A stretch of 39,051 nucleotides of DNA from Streptomyces sp. ISL-100 (lineage in GTDB: Bacteria; Actinomycetota; Actinomycetes; Streptomycetales; Streptomycetaceae): contig NZ_JAGGOK010000102.1 in assembly GCF_018614615.1 (NCBI RefSeq), forward strand, positions 1-39,051. The letters are read 5' to 3'. Below the pieces are notes generated by a model. That model was given only the letters and a program-made list of their open reading frames with translations. It was not told the origin of the DNA and made no database searches. Position 1 is the first letter of the stretch. Each line of letters opens with the position of its first letter. Made by a program: the position numbers and the translations under genes. Shown piece after piece: positions 1-8,012 of the stretch.

Positions 1-1
1 A

Positions 2-643
2 GCCGGGAGAGCACTTCAAACGAAGGTCCGCGCCCGCGGGCAGCAGCCGGACAGCGAACGGCGGCTGCGTCGGCAGATCCGGCGCCTCAGGGAACTGCGG
101 GCCGCGGACGCCGAAGAGAACACCCGGCTCAAAGCAGACGTCGAGGAACTGGTCGGCGCCCTGCACCAGTTGATGACGGAGAACCGACTGCTGCACCAGC
201 TGTCCGGGGGTGCCGGCGTAGTTCGGATGCCGCCCACCCGGCCGAGGACCGACAGACACCACACAGCCGGCACCGCCCGACCACATGTGATCTCCACTGT
301 GATCACGTCGTGTACGCGTTCACATGAACGCTGCGCGGGACAGCACGCTGCTGAGGAAGGCTGCGACCAGGCCGGCGATGATGCTCACGATCACATTGGC
401 GGCGGCGAAGACCCTCGCGCCGGTCTCGGCCAGGCAGATGGCCTTGAAGGAGAAGGCCGAGTAGGTCCTCAGCGTCGCGCAGAGTCGGACGGGGCAGCGC
501 GGAAGTGCAGGCTGGTGATGATAGGTCGGTTATTCCGGAGAAGAGGTAGTGCTGAAGCCCAGGACAGCACATGGCCTGTGATTCCACGGCCAACAGGGAG
601 GGGAACGTCCCGGATCGCCGTGATGGCGGGGTGGGCGGCTTGA
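2..643 (+). CDS. C-terminal part of coiled-coil protein, DUF6262-like (5' end outside window)
   Basis: The frame is already open at the window edge and reads a long Arg/Glu/Leu-rich helix (RRLRRQIRRLRELRAADAEE, then ENTRLKADVEELVGALHQL, MTENRLLHQL). Such C-terminal coiled coils are typical of the DUF6262-type accessory proteins encoded after tyrosine integrases in Streptomyces, but that assignment is from memory of the pattern only. The plausible protein ends near position 250 (GVVRMPP...). Beyond that the frame stays open to 643 but runs antisense to a crcB remnant and to the 3' end of the methyltransferase, with protein-like composition lost. The native C-terminus was probably replaced by a rearrangement. 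The helix is clear; family and true end are uncertain. Confidence 0.4.
   Translation, partial: AGRALQTKVRARGQQPDSERRLRRQIRRLRELRAADAEENTRLKADVEELVGALHQLMTENRLLHQLSGGAGVVRMPPTRPRTDRHHTAGTARPHVISTVITSCTRSHERCAGQHAAEEGCDQAGDDAHDHIGGGEDPRAGLGQADGLEGEGRVGPQRRAESDGAARKCRLVMIGRLFRRRGSAEAQDSTWPVIPRPTGRGTSRIAVMAGWAA
320..490 (-). pseudogene. crcB: C-terminal remnant of CrcB/FluC fluoride channel
   Basis: On the minus strand, a frame different from the methyltransferase reads RLCATLRTYSAFSFKAICL, then AETGARVFAAANVIVSII, AGLVAAFLSSVLSRAAFM and a stop. This matches the last third of CrcB/Fluc channels, where a G-x-L-T-T-[YF]-S-T-F-S motif lines the pore and is followed by two hydrophobic helices. Here the motif is degraded (TLRTYSAFS). 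No start or N-terminal two thirds are present, and the upstream side merges into the 3' end of the methyltransferase gene, so this is a non-functional tail left by recombination. Fluc channels export fluoride and act as dual-topology dimers; this fragment cannot. Confidence 0.6.
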
Positions 644-1326
644 AGCGTTTGGTGGCCGTCAGGGTCCATTCCCCAGGGCATCGGGGGGAGCCTGTAGCCC
701 CCCGGCCCCTTCCCGCCGGCCCGGCACCTCGCACTGAAACGGCGCGAGACGGTATCGAAGATCATCGTGCCGCCGGGAAAGGTTTCCGCGCAGGCGGCGA
801 TCAGTTTGTGTACCCGTGTGGGGTGCAGGTACATCAACAGCCCCTGGGCCGTGACCAGTACGCCGCGTGAGGTGTCTACGCGCTCCATCCAGCGGCTGTC
901 GGGGTCGCGGCTGATGTCGCAAGGGATGTGGCGCTGCCGCCTTCCTTGCGGGAGCACCCGTGTGCGCAGCTCAAGTGGCTCGGCCAAGTCGACGGAGACC
1001 CACTGCACCCGGCCGTTGTCCACCCGCCAGAATGTCGTCTCCAGACCTTCACCAAGTGCGATCACGGTGCCGTCGGGGTGTGCGGAGAGGAACGTGCGCA
1101 CCGCACCGTCGAACGCGAGGGCTCGCAGCGCGATGGCCTGGGCCACCCCGGATCGGGCGGGGCCGAGTCGTTCGCGGAAAGGGAAGTCCAGCTGAGCCAC
1201 CAGCCGTACTGCCTGAGGGTCCGGCAGTACGGTGTCGTGGTGGGTCGCCTCAGCCGCGCGGTGGTAGACGGTCCACAACCCAGTCTCTGCGACTCCCGTG
1301 AGATCTACTGGGATCGGGGACTCCAT
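469..1326 (-). CDS. Class I SAM-dependent methyltransferase, LCM/PPM1 (COG3315) type
   Basis: A 285-aa protein of the leucine-carboxyl-methyltransferase-like family that includes polyketide O-methyltransferases. Visible motifs are the SAM loop ALGEGLETTFWRV (about residues 90-102; family consensus G-x-G-L-D/E-T-R), the acidic VSVDLAEP that binds the SAM ribose, and VTAQGLLMYL, matching the family's EGLLMYL. The start chosen is ATG at 1326, preceded by AAGGAAAG about 10 nt upstream; the 19 further upstream codons have no ribosome site and look non-coding. The last residues (APSDSARR) lie where the crcB tail begins in another frame, so the native C-terminus may have been replaced at that junction. 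Substrate unknown. The next genes upstream are ketosynthase debris, hinting at an old polyketide locus. Confidence 0.75.
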   Translation of the reverse strand: MESPIPVDLTGVAETGLWTVYHRAAEATHHDTVLPDPQAVRLVAQLDFPFRERLGPARSGVAQAIALRALAFDGAVRTFLSAHPDGTVIALGEGLETTFWRVDNGRVQWVSVDLAEPLELRTRVLPQGRRQRHIPCDISRDPDSRWMERVDTSRGVLVTAQGLLMYLHPTRVHKLIAACAETFPGGTMIFDTVSRRFSARCRAGGKGPGGYRLPPMPWGMDPDGHQTLQAAHPAITAIRDVPLPVGRGITGHVLSWASALPLLRNNRPIITSLHFRAAPSDSARR

Positions 1327-1640
1327 GGGTACGCCTCTTTCCTTGCCCAAATAGACAATCACGAATAGTGACTTCCAGGTCACTTTGAGTTCTAGAGAGG
1401 CTACTGCACTGTCTGGCGTCCATGCCCCAGCGGAGTGCGGGAGATGGCCTGCGGTCGTGGCGATCCCGACCCGCTCCTGCCCCCGCCTACGGAAGTGCCG
1501 CCCGTGCTGCTGGATCCACCCTTGTGGTGTGGACGGCCTGGCGAACCGCCGCCGCTGGGGTCCAAGAGCGCCTCGGCTTCAAGCCCCCCCGCCGAGCTGA
1601 TCACCGGGACCACTACCATCGCCGAGCTGACTGAAGCTCT

Positions 1641-2197
1641 GCCCATCGCCGGCGGGAAGCCGGCATCGCCATCACCGGCCTCGGCTTGATCACCGCCGCA
1701 GGCGACGGCGTCAACGCCACGTGGAAGGACGTTCTGGCGGGAATGCCGACCGCCACGCACGACCCTCTCCTGGCCGGCCTGCCGGTGACCTTCTCCTGCC
1801 GCATTGCGGGCCTGGAAGACGTGCGCCAGCGCAAGGGCGGCCGCAAAGCCTGGCACATGGGCTGCTTCGTCAAGCCGGCGGTCCTCGCCGCGCGCGAGGC
1901 AGCCCGTGACGCCAGCCTGGACCCGCGCACCTGGACCGGCGAACGCGTGGCAGTGGTCCTGCGACACCCACCACCCCACCGCTCTGCCCGAAGGGGCGCC
2001 AGGAGCCGAACGAGCTCTGCGAGCAGCGCTGGCCGACGCCGACCTTTGCCCCTTTGACATCGACCACGTCAACGCGCACCGGGTTCGGCATCGACTGCGT
2101 CACCACAAAGGCCCGTCATCAGCAGGTGCGTGCAGGCGTGAGTCACTCCTTCGGATTCGGCGGACACAATGCCGCTCTCATCTTCACAGCCCCCTGA
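1641..2197 (+). pseudogene. Beta-ketoacyl-ACP synthase (FabF-like) remnant with large internal deletion
   Basis: One frame reads REAGIAITGLGLITAAGDGV and continues WKDVLAGMP...VAVVL, the N-terminal signature of KAS-II/FabF enzymes. Around 1960-1990 the protein jumps directly to the C-terminal part in another frame: ALRAALADADLCPFDIDHVN-AH, then after a further shift VSHSFGFGGHNAALIFTAP and a stop. About 200-250 residues are missing, including the nucleophile-Cys motif; the first His (VNAH) is there but the following GTGT is destroyed. So at least one deletion and two frame changes are present. No start codon is visible. A possible acyl-carrier-like tail (ITGTTTIAELTEAL) precedes it at about 1600-1640, but this is only suggestive. 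Confidence 0.7.
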
Positions 2198-2315
2198 CCT
2201 CCGCCCCGGCAGAATGCAGAACCCACCCGGAGCGGCCGGGGGCTGGGCAGCTATACCGCTCCCCAGCCCAGCGGCGTCAGGTGAGAAGCCGAGGCGCGAG
2301 CGGATCGGTCAGCCT

Positions 2316-3488
2316 TCAGGTTGCGATTCGCTCGGTAGCGGGGCGTTCCGCCAGCGGTGCTGCTCGGCCGCCGGGCCGGTCCCGTGCGACAGCCAAGCGC
2401 TGATAGCAGGGCCGCTCGACCAGAACATGCAGCAGCCAAGACGCCGACAGGGTCAGAAGGAACGCGGCCACGGTACCCACCACCGACCACCCACCCCAGT
2501 AGTGCATGACTACCGCCAGCCCGGCCGCGTGGAGCAGGTAGAAGCCGTACGTCAGGTCACCGAGGAACACCATGGCCCGTGTGCGCAGCCAGGATTGGGC
2601 GCCACATGCATCCAACGAAGCCACAGCCCGAACGAGCAATGCCACTGGGATGATCGTGGCCGCGGAGAAGAGGAACGGCCGGGGCAGCACCGCAAGACCC
2701 GTCACCAGGCACACTCCCAGCAGCACGGCCGAGGGGACGGCCCCGAACCGGACAGCGACCCCATCAGCGTGCATTCTGGCCAGGACCATGCCCAGGATGA
2801 ACTGCGGCAGTTGGCACAACGGGAACGAGTACACGCACCACATCTGCAGCCCGGTGAGAGAGCCGTCCATAAAGTCCTGGGGCAGCGGCGGCCCGCCCAG
2901 CCACATCGAGCCGATGGGAACCGCCCACACCGCTGCCACAGCGCCCACAGCCACGGCTGGCAGCCACTGGGAGCGGATCCGCGCCACCAGCGGAAAGAGC
3001 AACGGAAACAGCAAATAGAACAGCAGCTCACAGGCGAGCGACCAGGTCACAGGATTGCCGGCGAAGAGGAACTGCGGCAGCGGAACCAGAGTATTGATCA
3101 GTAAGGCGTTGAACAGGTCGCCCAGCAAGGAAGGGGGCGGCGTGTTTGGCAGGCCGTCACCGGGCCAAGAAACGCCCACCCCTCGCAAGAGAAGCATGAG
3201 GGCCGCCCATACGACCAGATGGCTGGGGAAGAGCCTTGCGAACCGCCGCCGCCAGAAGGAACGGGCCGTACCCGCCCCATGTGCCGAAAGGGTCAGCACA
3301 AAGCCACTGAGTACAAAGAAGAGCGAAACGGCCGCTGTCCCCGTAAGGAAGAGACCAGCCGGCGGCCAGCCGCCCTCCTCCGTGGCCTTTCCATACGCAG
3401 CGTGGACCACGAACACAACTGCAGCTGCAACGAATCTCAAGCCGGTCAGCGAGGGCAGCCAAACAGAAGGAGCGGGGGTGGGTGGCAT
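2316..3488 (-). CDS. Membrane acyltransferase, acyltransferase-3 (OafA/YrhL) family
   Basis: A 390-aa integral membrane protein with about ten hydrophobic segments. Family marks are LTGLRFVAAAVVFVVHAAYG near the N-terminus with the conserved membrane-edge His, FFVLSGFVLT, RRRFARLFPSHL (R-x-x-R-hydrophobic-x-P) and WSLACELLFYLLFP with the conserved Glu. These enzymes transfer acetyl or other acyl groups from cytoplasmic acyl-CoA to cell-envelope sugars or to natural products. The start is ATG at 3488, with GAGGAG 6-8 nt upstream; the frame is open much further upstream (to 4097), but that stretch encodes unrelated fragments. It lies beside methyltransferase and ketosynthase remnants, so tailoring of a secondary metabolite is possible; envelope glycan acylation is equally possible. 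Confidence 0.85.
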   Translation of the reverse strand: MPPTPAPSVWLPSLTGLRFVAAAVVFVVHAAYGKATEEGGWPPAGLFLTGTAAVSLFFVLSGFVLTLSAHGAGTARSFWRRRFARLFPSHLVVWAALMLLLRGVGVSWPGDGLPNTPPPSLLGDLFNALLINTLVPLPQFLFAGNPVTWSLACELLFYLLFPLLFPLVARIRSQWLPAVAVGAVAAVWAVPIGSMWLGGPPLPQDFMDGSLTGLQMWCVYSFPLCQLPQFILGMVLARMHADGVAVRFGAVPSAVLLGVCLVTGLAVLPRPFLFSAATIIPVALLVRAVASLDACGAQSWLRTRAMVFLGDLTYGFYLLHAAGLAVVMHYWGGWSVVGTVAAFLLTLSASWLLHVLVERPCYQRLAVARDRPGGRAAPLAERPATERIAT

Positions 3489-3832
3489 GACGCTCCTCAA
3501 AGCATGAATGCCGCGGTGCGGGAAGGTTCGAGAGCAGGCGAGCCGACCTGGGCCGTACGGAGCTGGCGTGTCTTGATCAGCATCCAGGAGGAAGCCGGCG
3601 GCATCTCGCAACCCACTCGGCGGCTCACCGCAACGAGCCCGGACGTTAGGCCGGTCGGCTGCATCAGGGCGAAGACGGGGAGTGGGCCCCGGCCGCCCCC
3701 ACGGCTTCGAGTGACCGACACGGACCGAACCCACCAGTCCCGTCAGATGCGCCAGCAGTACTGACCTGCCACCCGCACGCCCAGTGCAGAGGCCCCAGCC
3801 ATCAAGATCGGCGGTCCTCACCGACGGCAACC

Positions 3833-4110
3833 TCAGCTCAACACGCTGAACTTGACACAGAAGTCGTCGGAGACTCGCTCGCGCAGCTCGGCCAGGCAGA
3901 CCAACCAGCTGCTCGGGCAACATCGCGGCGAACCGAGACTTCCCCGACCCGCCCGGGCCCACCGGGACCACGAGAGTGCCGGGGGTGAACAGGGCTACTG
4001 CCTGGCGCTGTCCGTGGTCGGCGGCGTCCTTCAGGGAGGCGCCTTGGTCCCTGTAGCCGGCCACGAGGACCGGATGGCCCCCGCCGAGCAGCTCCACTCG
4101 AACGTCTCGA
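3833..4110 (-). pseudogene. P-loop ATPase / polynucleotide-kinase-like remnant, frameshifted
   Basis: A minus-strand frame reads LVVPVGPGGSGKSRFAAMLP, a Walker A motif followed by the F-A-A-x-x-P spacing seen in actinobacterial AAA-type kinase domains (PNK-phosphatase-like). After EQLV the matching continuation VCLAELRERVSDDF is one base out of frame (around 3905-3910, sequence GGTTGGTC), then stops at once. The family normally continues with S-x-D-x-L-R-x-x-V-S-D-D and a further 100 or more residues, all missing. So it is truncated and frameshifted. The region upstream of the Walker motif (GHPVLVAGYRDQGASL) is not recognised. Confidence 0.5.
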
Positions 4111-4342
4111 GGAACAACGACCAGCAGGCGTCAGGGGCACTGTCTGCCCCGTGTGCCCTGCTTGCGAGCGACGTGAGTCTCGGCTTGTTGGGGGCGTGTC
4201 TTGTGGGCACCCGTGCTAGCCGGCTCTGGGGTGGTGCGGCTTGGGGTGGAGGCCCGGTCCGTTGGGGCCCCGGAGCGCGCGATCCGAAATCCGCGAAGGT
4301 GCACGCTTCGACCGGTTTAACAGCCGGGGTGGGTTCCGGGTT
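4111..4342. other. Stretch without a recognisable gene
   Basis: Open frames exist on both strands but none reads like protein. The stretch ends with a GC-rich segment (GGCCCCGGA near 4270) that resembles the sequence preceding the second copy of the duplicated element at 10.4 kb. Confidence 0.4.
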
Positions 4343-4489
4343 ATGGGCCGGTCGGGTGAAGCGTGGTGGGCGGCGTCGTATCGGTCAGGGCAGGGTCGTC
4401 GGGGGTGGGGCATGCTGATGAGTAAGTGCCTGGCGGCGCTTGCGGGCCAGCGTGGTGCGGGGTCAAGTCTCCGTTCCCGCACCACGCTG
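4343..4489. repeat. Duplicated non-coding element, copy 1, with 14-bp hairpin
   Basis: This segment recurs in diverged form at 10658-10809. Shared blocks in the same order are ATGGGCCGG-Y-CGGGTGAAGCG-Y-GGTGGGCG, then CATGCTGA-Y-GAGTA, then a hairpin whose arms CAGCGTGGTGCGGG and CCCGCACCACGCTG are identical in both copies. Here the arms lie at 4448-4461 and 4476-4489 with a 14-nt loop; in the other copy the loop is 21 nt. Sequence between blocks and loop length vary while the arms do not, which suggests selection on structure. No open frame is conserved between copies. Confidence 0.6.
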
Positions 4490-5002
4490 TACTGGCCAGC
4501 CACGGAGGATGCCGGGGGTAAGGCTGTGCCTTGGGGGCATCCGTGTGATGAGTGAGTGGAAGTGGGCATGGCCTCCCGGGGCCCGACCGCGGTGTCAGCT
4601 TGGCGGTGTGGTGGCGGCTGAGGCGCTGGCCTTCGCGGCCGCGGCCGCGAGCGACGGGGTAGCTGATGCGCGCGTGGGTCGACCCACTGCACAAGGCGCG
4701 CTCGCTGTGCCGCTCGGCATCCCGGAACAGTCCGAACAGACCGATCCCGCCCGCTACCCAGACATCCCAAAGGACTTCGACTGACGGCCCGCCCCCTCTC
4801 CACCCGCTGAACTTGACCCGAGAAGGGGTGACCCGGGCAAGTTCTGGATGCGGTGGCTCCGGCCAGTGTGGGTGTTGGCGCGGCGACGGTGACGAGCAAT
4901 TGGGGTCAGGAGGCGAAGCTCGAGGCATCCTGGGCGGCGGGGGCGACAGCGTTGGCGGTCTTCGGGCTCACGCTCGGCGGGCTGGGCGTAACGGTGTCGT
5001 TG
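4490..5002. other. About 500 bp without an assignable gene
   Basis: A plus-strand frame from about 4850 (ASWAAGATALAVFGLTLGGL) has high GC at third positions and a hydrophobic segment, but it then runs antisense through the small membrane-protein gene and has no ribosome site. No family recognised. It may be a real fragment or a compositional artefact. Confidence 0.3.
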
Positions 5003-5206
5003 TCAGGGCTGGGCGAGGCGGGCCAGTGCTGCGGCGAAGCTCAGGACGGCGGCGAGGACGGCCAGGGTGAGGAGCAGGAGTCGCAGGAACGACAGTGCGC
5101 GCGTGAGTCTGCTTGTTTCGTTCACCGGCTTTCTTTCGGGTTTGTGTTCGTATATGGGCCAGTTGTTTACGGACTCGCCGGGGTCCGCGCCGTCGTTTTG
5201 TTTCAC
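5003..5206 (-). CDS. Small single-span membrane protein
   Basis: 67 aa from a GTG, or about 40 aa from an internal GTG (VNETSRLTRAL) that follows a weak GAAAGAAAG site. The N-terminal half is polar and the C-terminal half is one clear membrane helix (LRLLLLTLAVLAAVLSFAAA) with a short Arg-containing end. The upper start overlaps an inverted repeat CACGTT-N5-AACGTG at 5204-5220 that could be an operator. No family recognised. The organisation (charged tail plus helix) is like many small actinobacterial membrane proteins of unknown function. It stands alone, with no operon partner. Confidence 0.45.
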   Translation of the reverse strand: MKQNDGADPGESVNNWPIYEHKPERKPVNETSRLTRALSFLRLLLLTLAVLAAVLSFAAALARLAQP

Positions 5207-5467
5207 GTTCTGACAACGTGGGCACAGCGGCGGGGGGATGGCGGGATGGGGACACTGTCACGTAATCGGTATGGGAGACCTCGGAATCACCACTTCGGGT
5301 GGCGGCGGTTGCGCGGTGCTGACAGGTGACCGGGGCCGAATCGGCTGGGTGCCAGGTGTTGAGTGGCCGACGTTGGGTGGGACCAACCGGTGAATCCAGC
5401 CGCAGCAGAACTCTCAACGCCGGTCCGCGGGGGCGGATATGCTCCCGCGTCCGAAGAGTGACGACTG

Positions 5468-5953
5468 TCATGCGTCGCGGTCACTGCCCCGCATGCTGCC
5501 CGGCCTTGGTGCGGGGTAGGCCGTGGGGGTCGTTGCGTCGTGGAGAAGGTGTTCGAGGGTGGGGAGGTCGTTGAGGGAGCCGTTGCCGTCCGGCAGGACG
5601 AGCCATTGCAGGCGTCCGCGTGTGGGCCGTGGCCATGGGGTGGCGATCCAGGAGCCTTTGCCGGCGCAGCGGATTCCGGGGGCGGGCCGGCTGGTGGTGG
5701 CGCCGGGGGGCACGAAGAAGCCTGTGAGCCTGGCGCAGGCGTCGAACAGGACTGGGCCGGGTCGTAGTCGACAGGTGTTCAGGGCCTGCAGTATGGCGAA
5801 GCCCAGGCGCTCGGGTGTGATGACGACGTCCCACCGGCGGCCGGCTGGTAGCAGGGCGACATCTGGCTGGTGATGCCGCCACTGTGTGGCGCAGGCGGCT
5901 GGATCCAGCGCCGCGTCGGCCAGCCATTCCATCGCACGCGTGGTGTTGCCCAT
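5468..5953 (-). CDS. Conserved actinobacterial protein, primase/polymerase-N-terminus-like
   Basis: 161 aa with a good ribosome site (AGAGGTGG about 7 nt before ATG). The sequence has the pattern AMEWLADAALDPAACATQW near the N-terminus, VALLPAGRRWDVVITP, GPVLFDACARLTGFFVPPG, then GKGSWIATPWP and a conserved-looking end LQWLVLPDGNGSLNDLPTLE. Streptomyces genomes carry many similar stand-alone proteins, often labelled as related to the N-terminal domain of bifunctional DNA primase/polymerases. I see no catalytic motif that proves polymerase activity. Function unknown; the reading frame itself is convincing. Confidence 0.65.
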   Translation of the reverse strand: MGNTTRAMEWLADAALDPAACATQWRHHQPDVALLPAGRRWDVVITPERLGFAILQALNTCRLRPGPVLFDACARLTGFFVPPGATTSRPAPGIRCAGKGSWIATPWPRPTRGRLQWLVLPDGNGSLNDLPTLEHLLHDATTPTAYPAPRPGSMRGSDRDA

Positions 5954-6194
5954 GCGGGACCACCTCTTGCATACCAGGCGGGACAGAGCGAGCAGGTATG
6001 CTCCGACCAGCGGCCATCACAGTTGGTCACATGATGTCACCAAGTGTTACGGATGGCGCAAGGGGTGGGCATCGAGAATTTCACCGGAATGCCGTCGGCT
6101 GATCTGCTCCTGCCTCCATGCTCAAGCCACGCGCTCGCAGCAGCCTCACGGGAAACGCGGATCCATGTGAGCCATCTCTCTTCTTCGGAGGGAA

Positions 6195-6214
6195 TCCCCG
6201 CCTTCAGGCGGGGA
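6195..6214. repeat. IS605 left-end hairpin
   Basis: Eight-bp stem (TCCCCGCC/GGCGGGGA) with a TTCA loop, embedded between two GGGAAT motifs. Position and form fit the structure bound by the Y1 transposase. Confidence 0.6.
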
Positions 6215-6233
6215 GGGAATCCGATCCTGAGCC

Positions 6234-6254
6234 CTGCGGCGCGGAGCGCCGCAG
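6234..6254. terminator. Hairpin downstream of tnpA
   Basis: Perfect nine-bp stem CTGCGGCGC/GCGCCGCAG with a three-base loop, 35 nt beyond the tnpA stop on the minus strand. It could end tnpA transcription; there is no U-tract, as is usual in Streptomyces. Confidence 0.4.
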
Positions 6255-6289
6255 CATCGCTCCGGAACGCTCGCTGACGATAGCCGCGC

Positions 6290-6718
6290 TCAGTCCGGCC
6301 GCTTCTGGTTCTCGATGTAGTCCTTGACCACCTGGAGCGGGGCCCCGCCGCATGACCCCGCGAAGTAGGAGCCGGACCAGAACCGGCCGTGCATGATCGC
6401 CCGGTTCACGCGGCCGGTGAACTCCTGCCGCAACCGGCGCGAGGACACGCCCTTGAGGGAGTTGACCAGGTTCGACAGGGCGACCTTCGGCGGGTAATGC
6501 ACGAGCAGATGCACGTGGTCCTCATCGCCGTTGAACTCGATCAGGTCGGTTTCGAAGTCTTCGCACACCTTCCGCATGATCTCTTCGCAGCGCGTCAGCA
6601 TCTCGGCATTGAAGATGTCCCGACGATACTTTGTGACGAAGACCAAGTGTGCGTGCAGGTTGTAGACGACGTGACGGCCACGCCGTACTTCGGGGTTTGG
6701 TTCCCAGCGGGGTGACAT
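6290..6718 (-). CDS. tnpA: IS200/IS605 Y1 transposase TnpA
   Basis: 142 aa, full family length. It carries the HUH metal-binding motif DEDHVHLLVHYPP (His68, His70) and the catalytic tyrosine in VVKDYIENQ (Tyr134). YNLHAHLVFVTKYRRDIF is the typical N-terminal strand pair. The enzyme cuts and joins single-stranded DNA at the element's hairpin ends, moving IS605 elements through lagging-strand replication. It is divergent from tnpB, with only about 50 bp between starts, so both promoters lie in that gap. No defects are seen, so the element may still be mobile even though its tnpB is broken. Confidence 0.92.
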   Translation of the reverse strand: MSPRWEPNPEVRRGRHVVYNLHAHLVFVTKYRRDIFNAEMLTRCEEIMRKVCEDFETDLIEFNGDEDHVHLLVHYPPKVALSNLVNSLKGVSSRRLRQEFTGRVNRAIMHGRFWSGSYFAGSCGGAPLQVVKDYIENQKRPD

Positions 6719-6769
6719 ACACCAATGTTAGTGTGATTACGCTGACTCCAACCGCAGGGGGTGGGCTGG

Positions 6770-7968
6770 ATGATCCGTGCGTACAAGTTCCTCATGCGGC
6801 CCACCATGGGTCAGACGATCGCGCTGGGCGAGATGCTGCGCGATCATTGCTCGCTCTACAACGGTGCGTTGCAGGAACGCCGCGACGCCTACCGGCACGG
6901 CTCGAAGACCACTGTCCGGTACGGGCAGCAGTCCGCGCAGCTCAAGGACATCCGTGCCTTCGACCCCGAGCGTCAGGGCCGCTGGTCGTTCTCCAGCCAG
7001 CAGGCCACGCTTCGACGCCTCGACAAGGCGTTCGCCGCGTTCTTCCGCCGCATCAAGGCCGGAGACAAGCCCGGATACCCCCGCTTCCGAGGAGTGGGCA
7101 GGTTCGACACCGTGGACTTCCCCAAGGACGGCGACGGCTGCCGCTGGGACTCCACACCGCACGACGTGGTGACCCGCGTCCGCTTCCAAGATGTCGGGCA
7201 CGTCAAGGTGCACCAGCACCGCCCGGTGGTCGGCAAGGTCAAGACCGTCTCCGTCAAGCGCGAGGGCAAGCGCTGGTACGTGATCCTGACCGCCGAGCAG
7301 TCCAAGCCGGAGCCGCTACCCGCGACGGGCAGCGTGGTCGGTATCGACATGGGCATAGCCAACTTCCTGACCGACTCAGGCGGCGAGTTCGTTCCCAACC
7401 CGCGTCTCGGGCGGAAGGCTGCCGCGAAGCTCGAAGAGGCTCAGCAGGCGCTCAGCCGGTGCAAGCGCGGCTCGAAGCGGCGCCGCAAGGCCGTGGAGAA
7501 GGTTGCCCGGCTGCACCGCAGGGTGCGACGCCAGCGGCTCGACCACGCGCACAAGACCGCGCTCGACCTCGTGCGTGAGCACGACTTCATCGCGCACGTA
7601 GACCTCAAGATCCGCAACATGAGCAAGGCTCCCGCGCCGAAGCCGACGCCGACAAGCCGGGGGCGTTTGTGCCCAATGGGGCCGAGTCCAAGGCCGGACT
7701 CAACCGAAGCATTTCCGATGCCGGATGGGGGGTGTTCCTCGCGATCCTGACTGCCAAGGCTGAGAGTGCCGGACGGGAAGTGATGGCTGTGGACCCCCGC
7801 AACACCTCCCGGCGGTGCCCAGAATGCGGGCACACCGCCAAGGAGAACCGGCCCACGCAGGAGAAGTTCCACTGCCAGGCGTGCGGCCACACCGCGCACG
7901 CTGACACGGTGGGCGCCAAGAACGTTCTACGGGCCGGGCTGGTCCGTCGCGAAGCCCAACCGGCATAG
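6770..7968 (+). pseudogene. tnpB: TnpB RNA-guided nuclease, frameshifted and lacking catalytic Glu
   Basis: The first frame starts MIRAYKFLMRPT and runs through VVGIDMGIAN, whose Asp193 is the first RuvC residue. The second RuvC site should read E-D-L in this family; here it is IAHVDLKIRNM, with Val277 in place of Glu. Near 7640 the frame shifts, and the protein continues in the next frame: DKPGAFVPNGAESKAGLNRS, DAGWGVFLAIL, DPRNTSRRCPECGHTAKENR, then the second Cys pair and HADTVGAKNVL with the last RuvC Asp. Two independent lesions indicate a dead nuclease. TnpB normally cuts DNA matching its omega-RNA guide at the donor site to favour element retention. The start at 6770 is preferred to the upstream GTG because family members begin MIRAYKF. 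Confidence 0.85.
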
Positions 7969-7975
7969 CGAGAAG

Positions 7976-7995
7976 CCACCCCGTTTACGGGGCGG
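7976..7995. repeat. IS605 right-end hairpin / omega-RNA region
   Basis: CCACCCCG-TTTA-CGGGGCGG, imperfect at one pair, lies seven bases after the tnpB stop. In this family the omega RNA ends here and the guide is taken from sequence just past the element end. Confidence 0.5.
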
Positions 7996-8012
7996 AGGAG
8001 TCACGCAGTCCT

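Larger units (their letters stand above)
6190..7997. mobile_element. IS605-type insertion sequence (IS200/IS605 family)
   Basis: Two divergent genes, a Y1 HUH transposase (minus) and a TnpB (plus), are bounded by subterminal hairpins rather than inverted repeats: TCCCCGCC-TTCA-GGCGGGGA at 6195-6214 on the tnpA side, and CCACCCCG-TTTA-CGGGGCGG at 7976-7995 just past tnpB. This is the classic IS605 layout, in which single-stranded ends are recognised as hairpins. The tnpB-side end, overlapping the tnpB 3' end, would also encode the guide (omega) RNA scaffold. The element abuts a truncated IS1380 transposase. Exact ends cannot be fixed without a filled and empty site comparison. Confidence 0.75.

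Noticed and set aside
3489..4097. N-terminal extension of the acyltransferase frame up to 4097
   Set aside because: The added 200 residues include a foreign Walker A fragment and low-complexity sequence; a good ribosome site marks the start at 3488.
4853..5329. Plus-strand 158-codon frame with a hydrophobic start
   Set aside because: Loses protein character where it crosses the minus-strand membrane-protein gene and lacks a ribosome site; kept only as a note.
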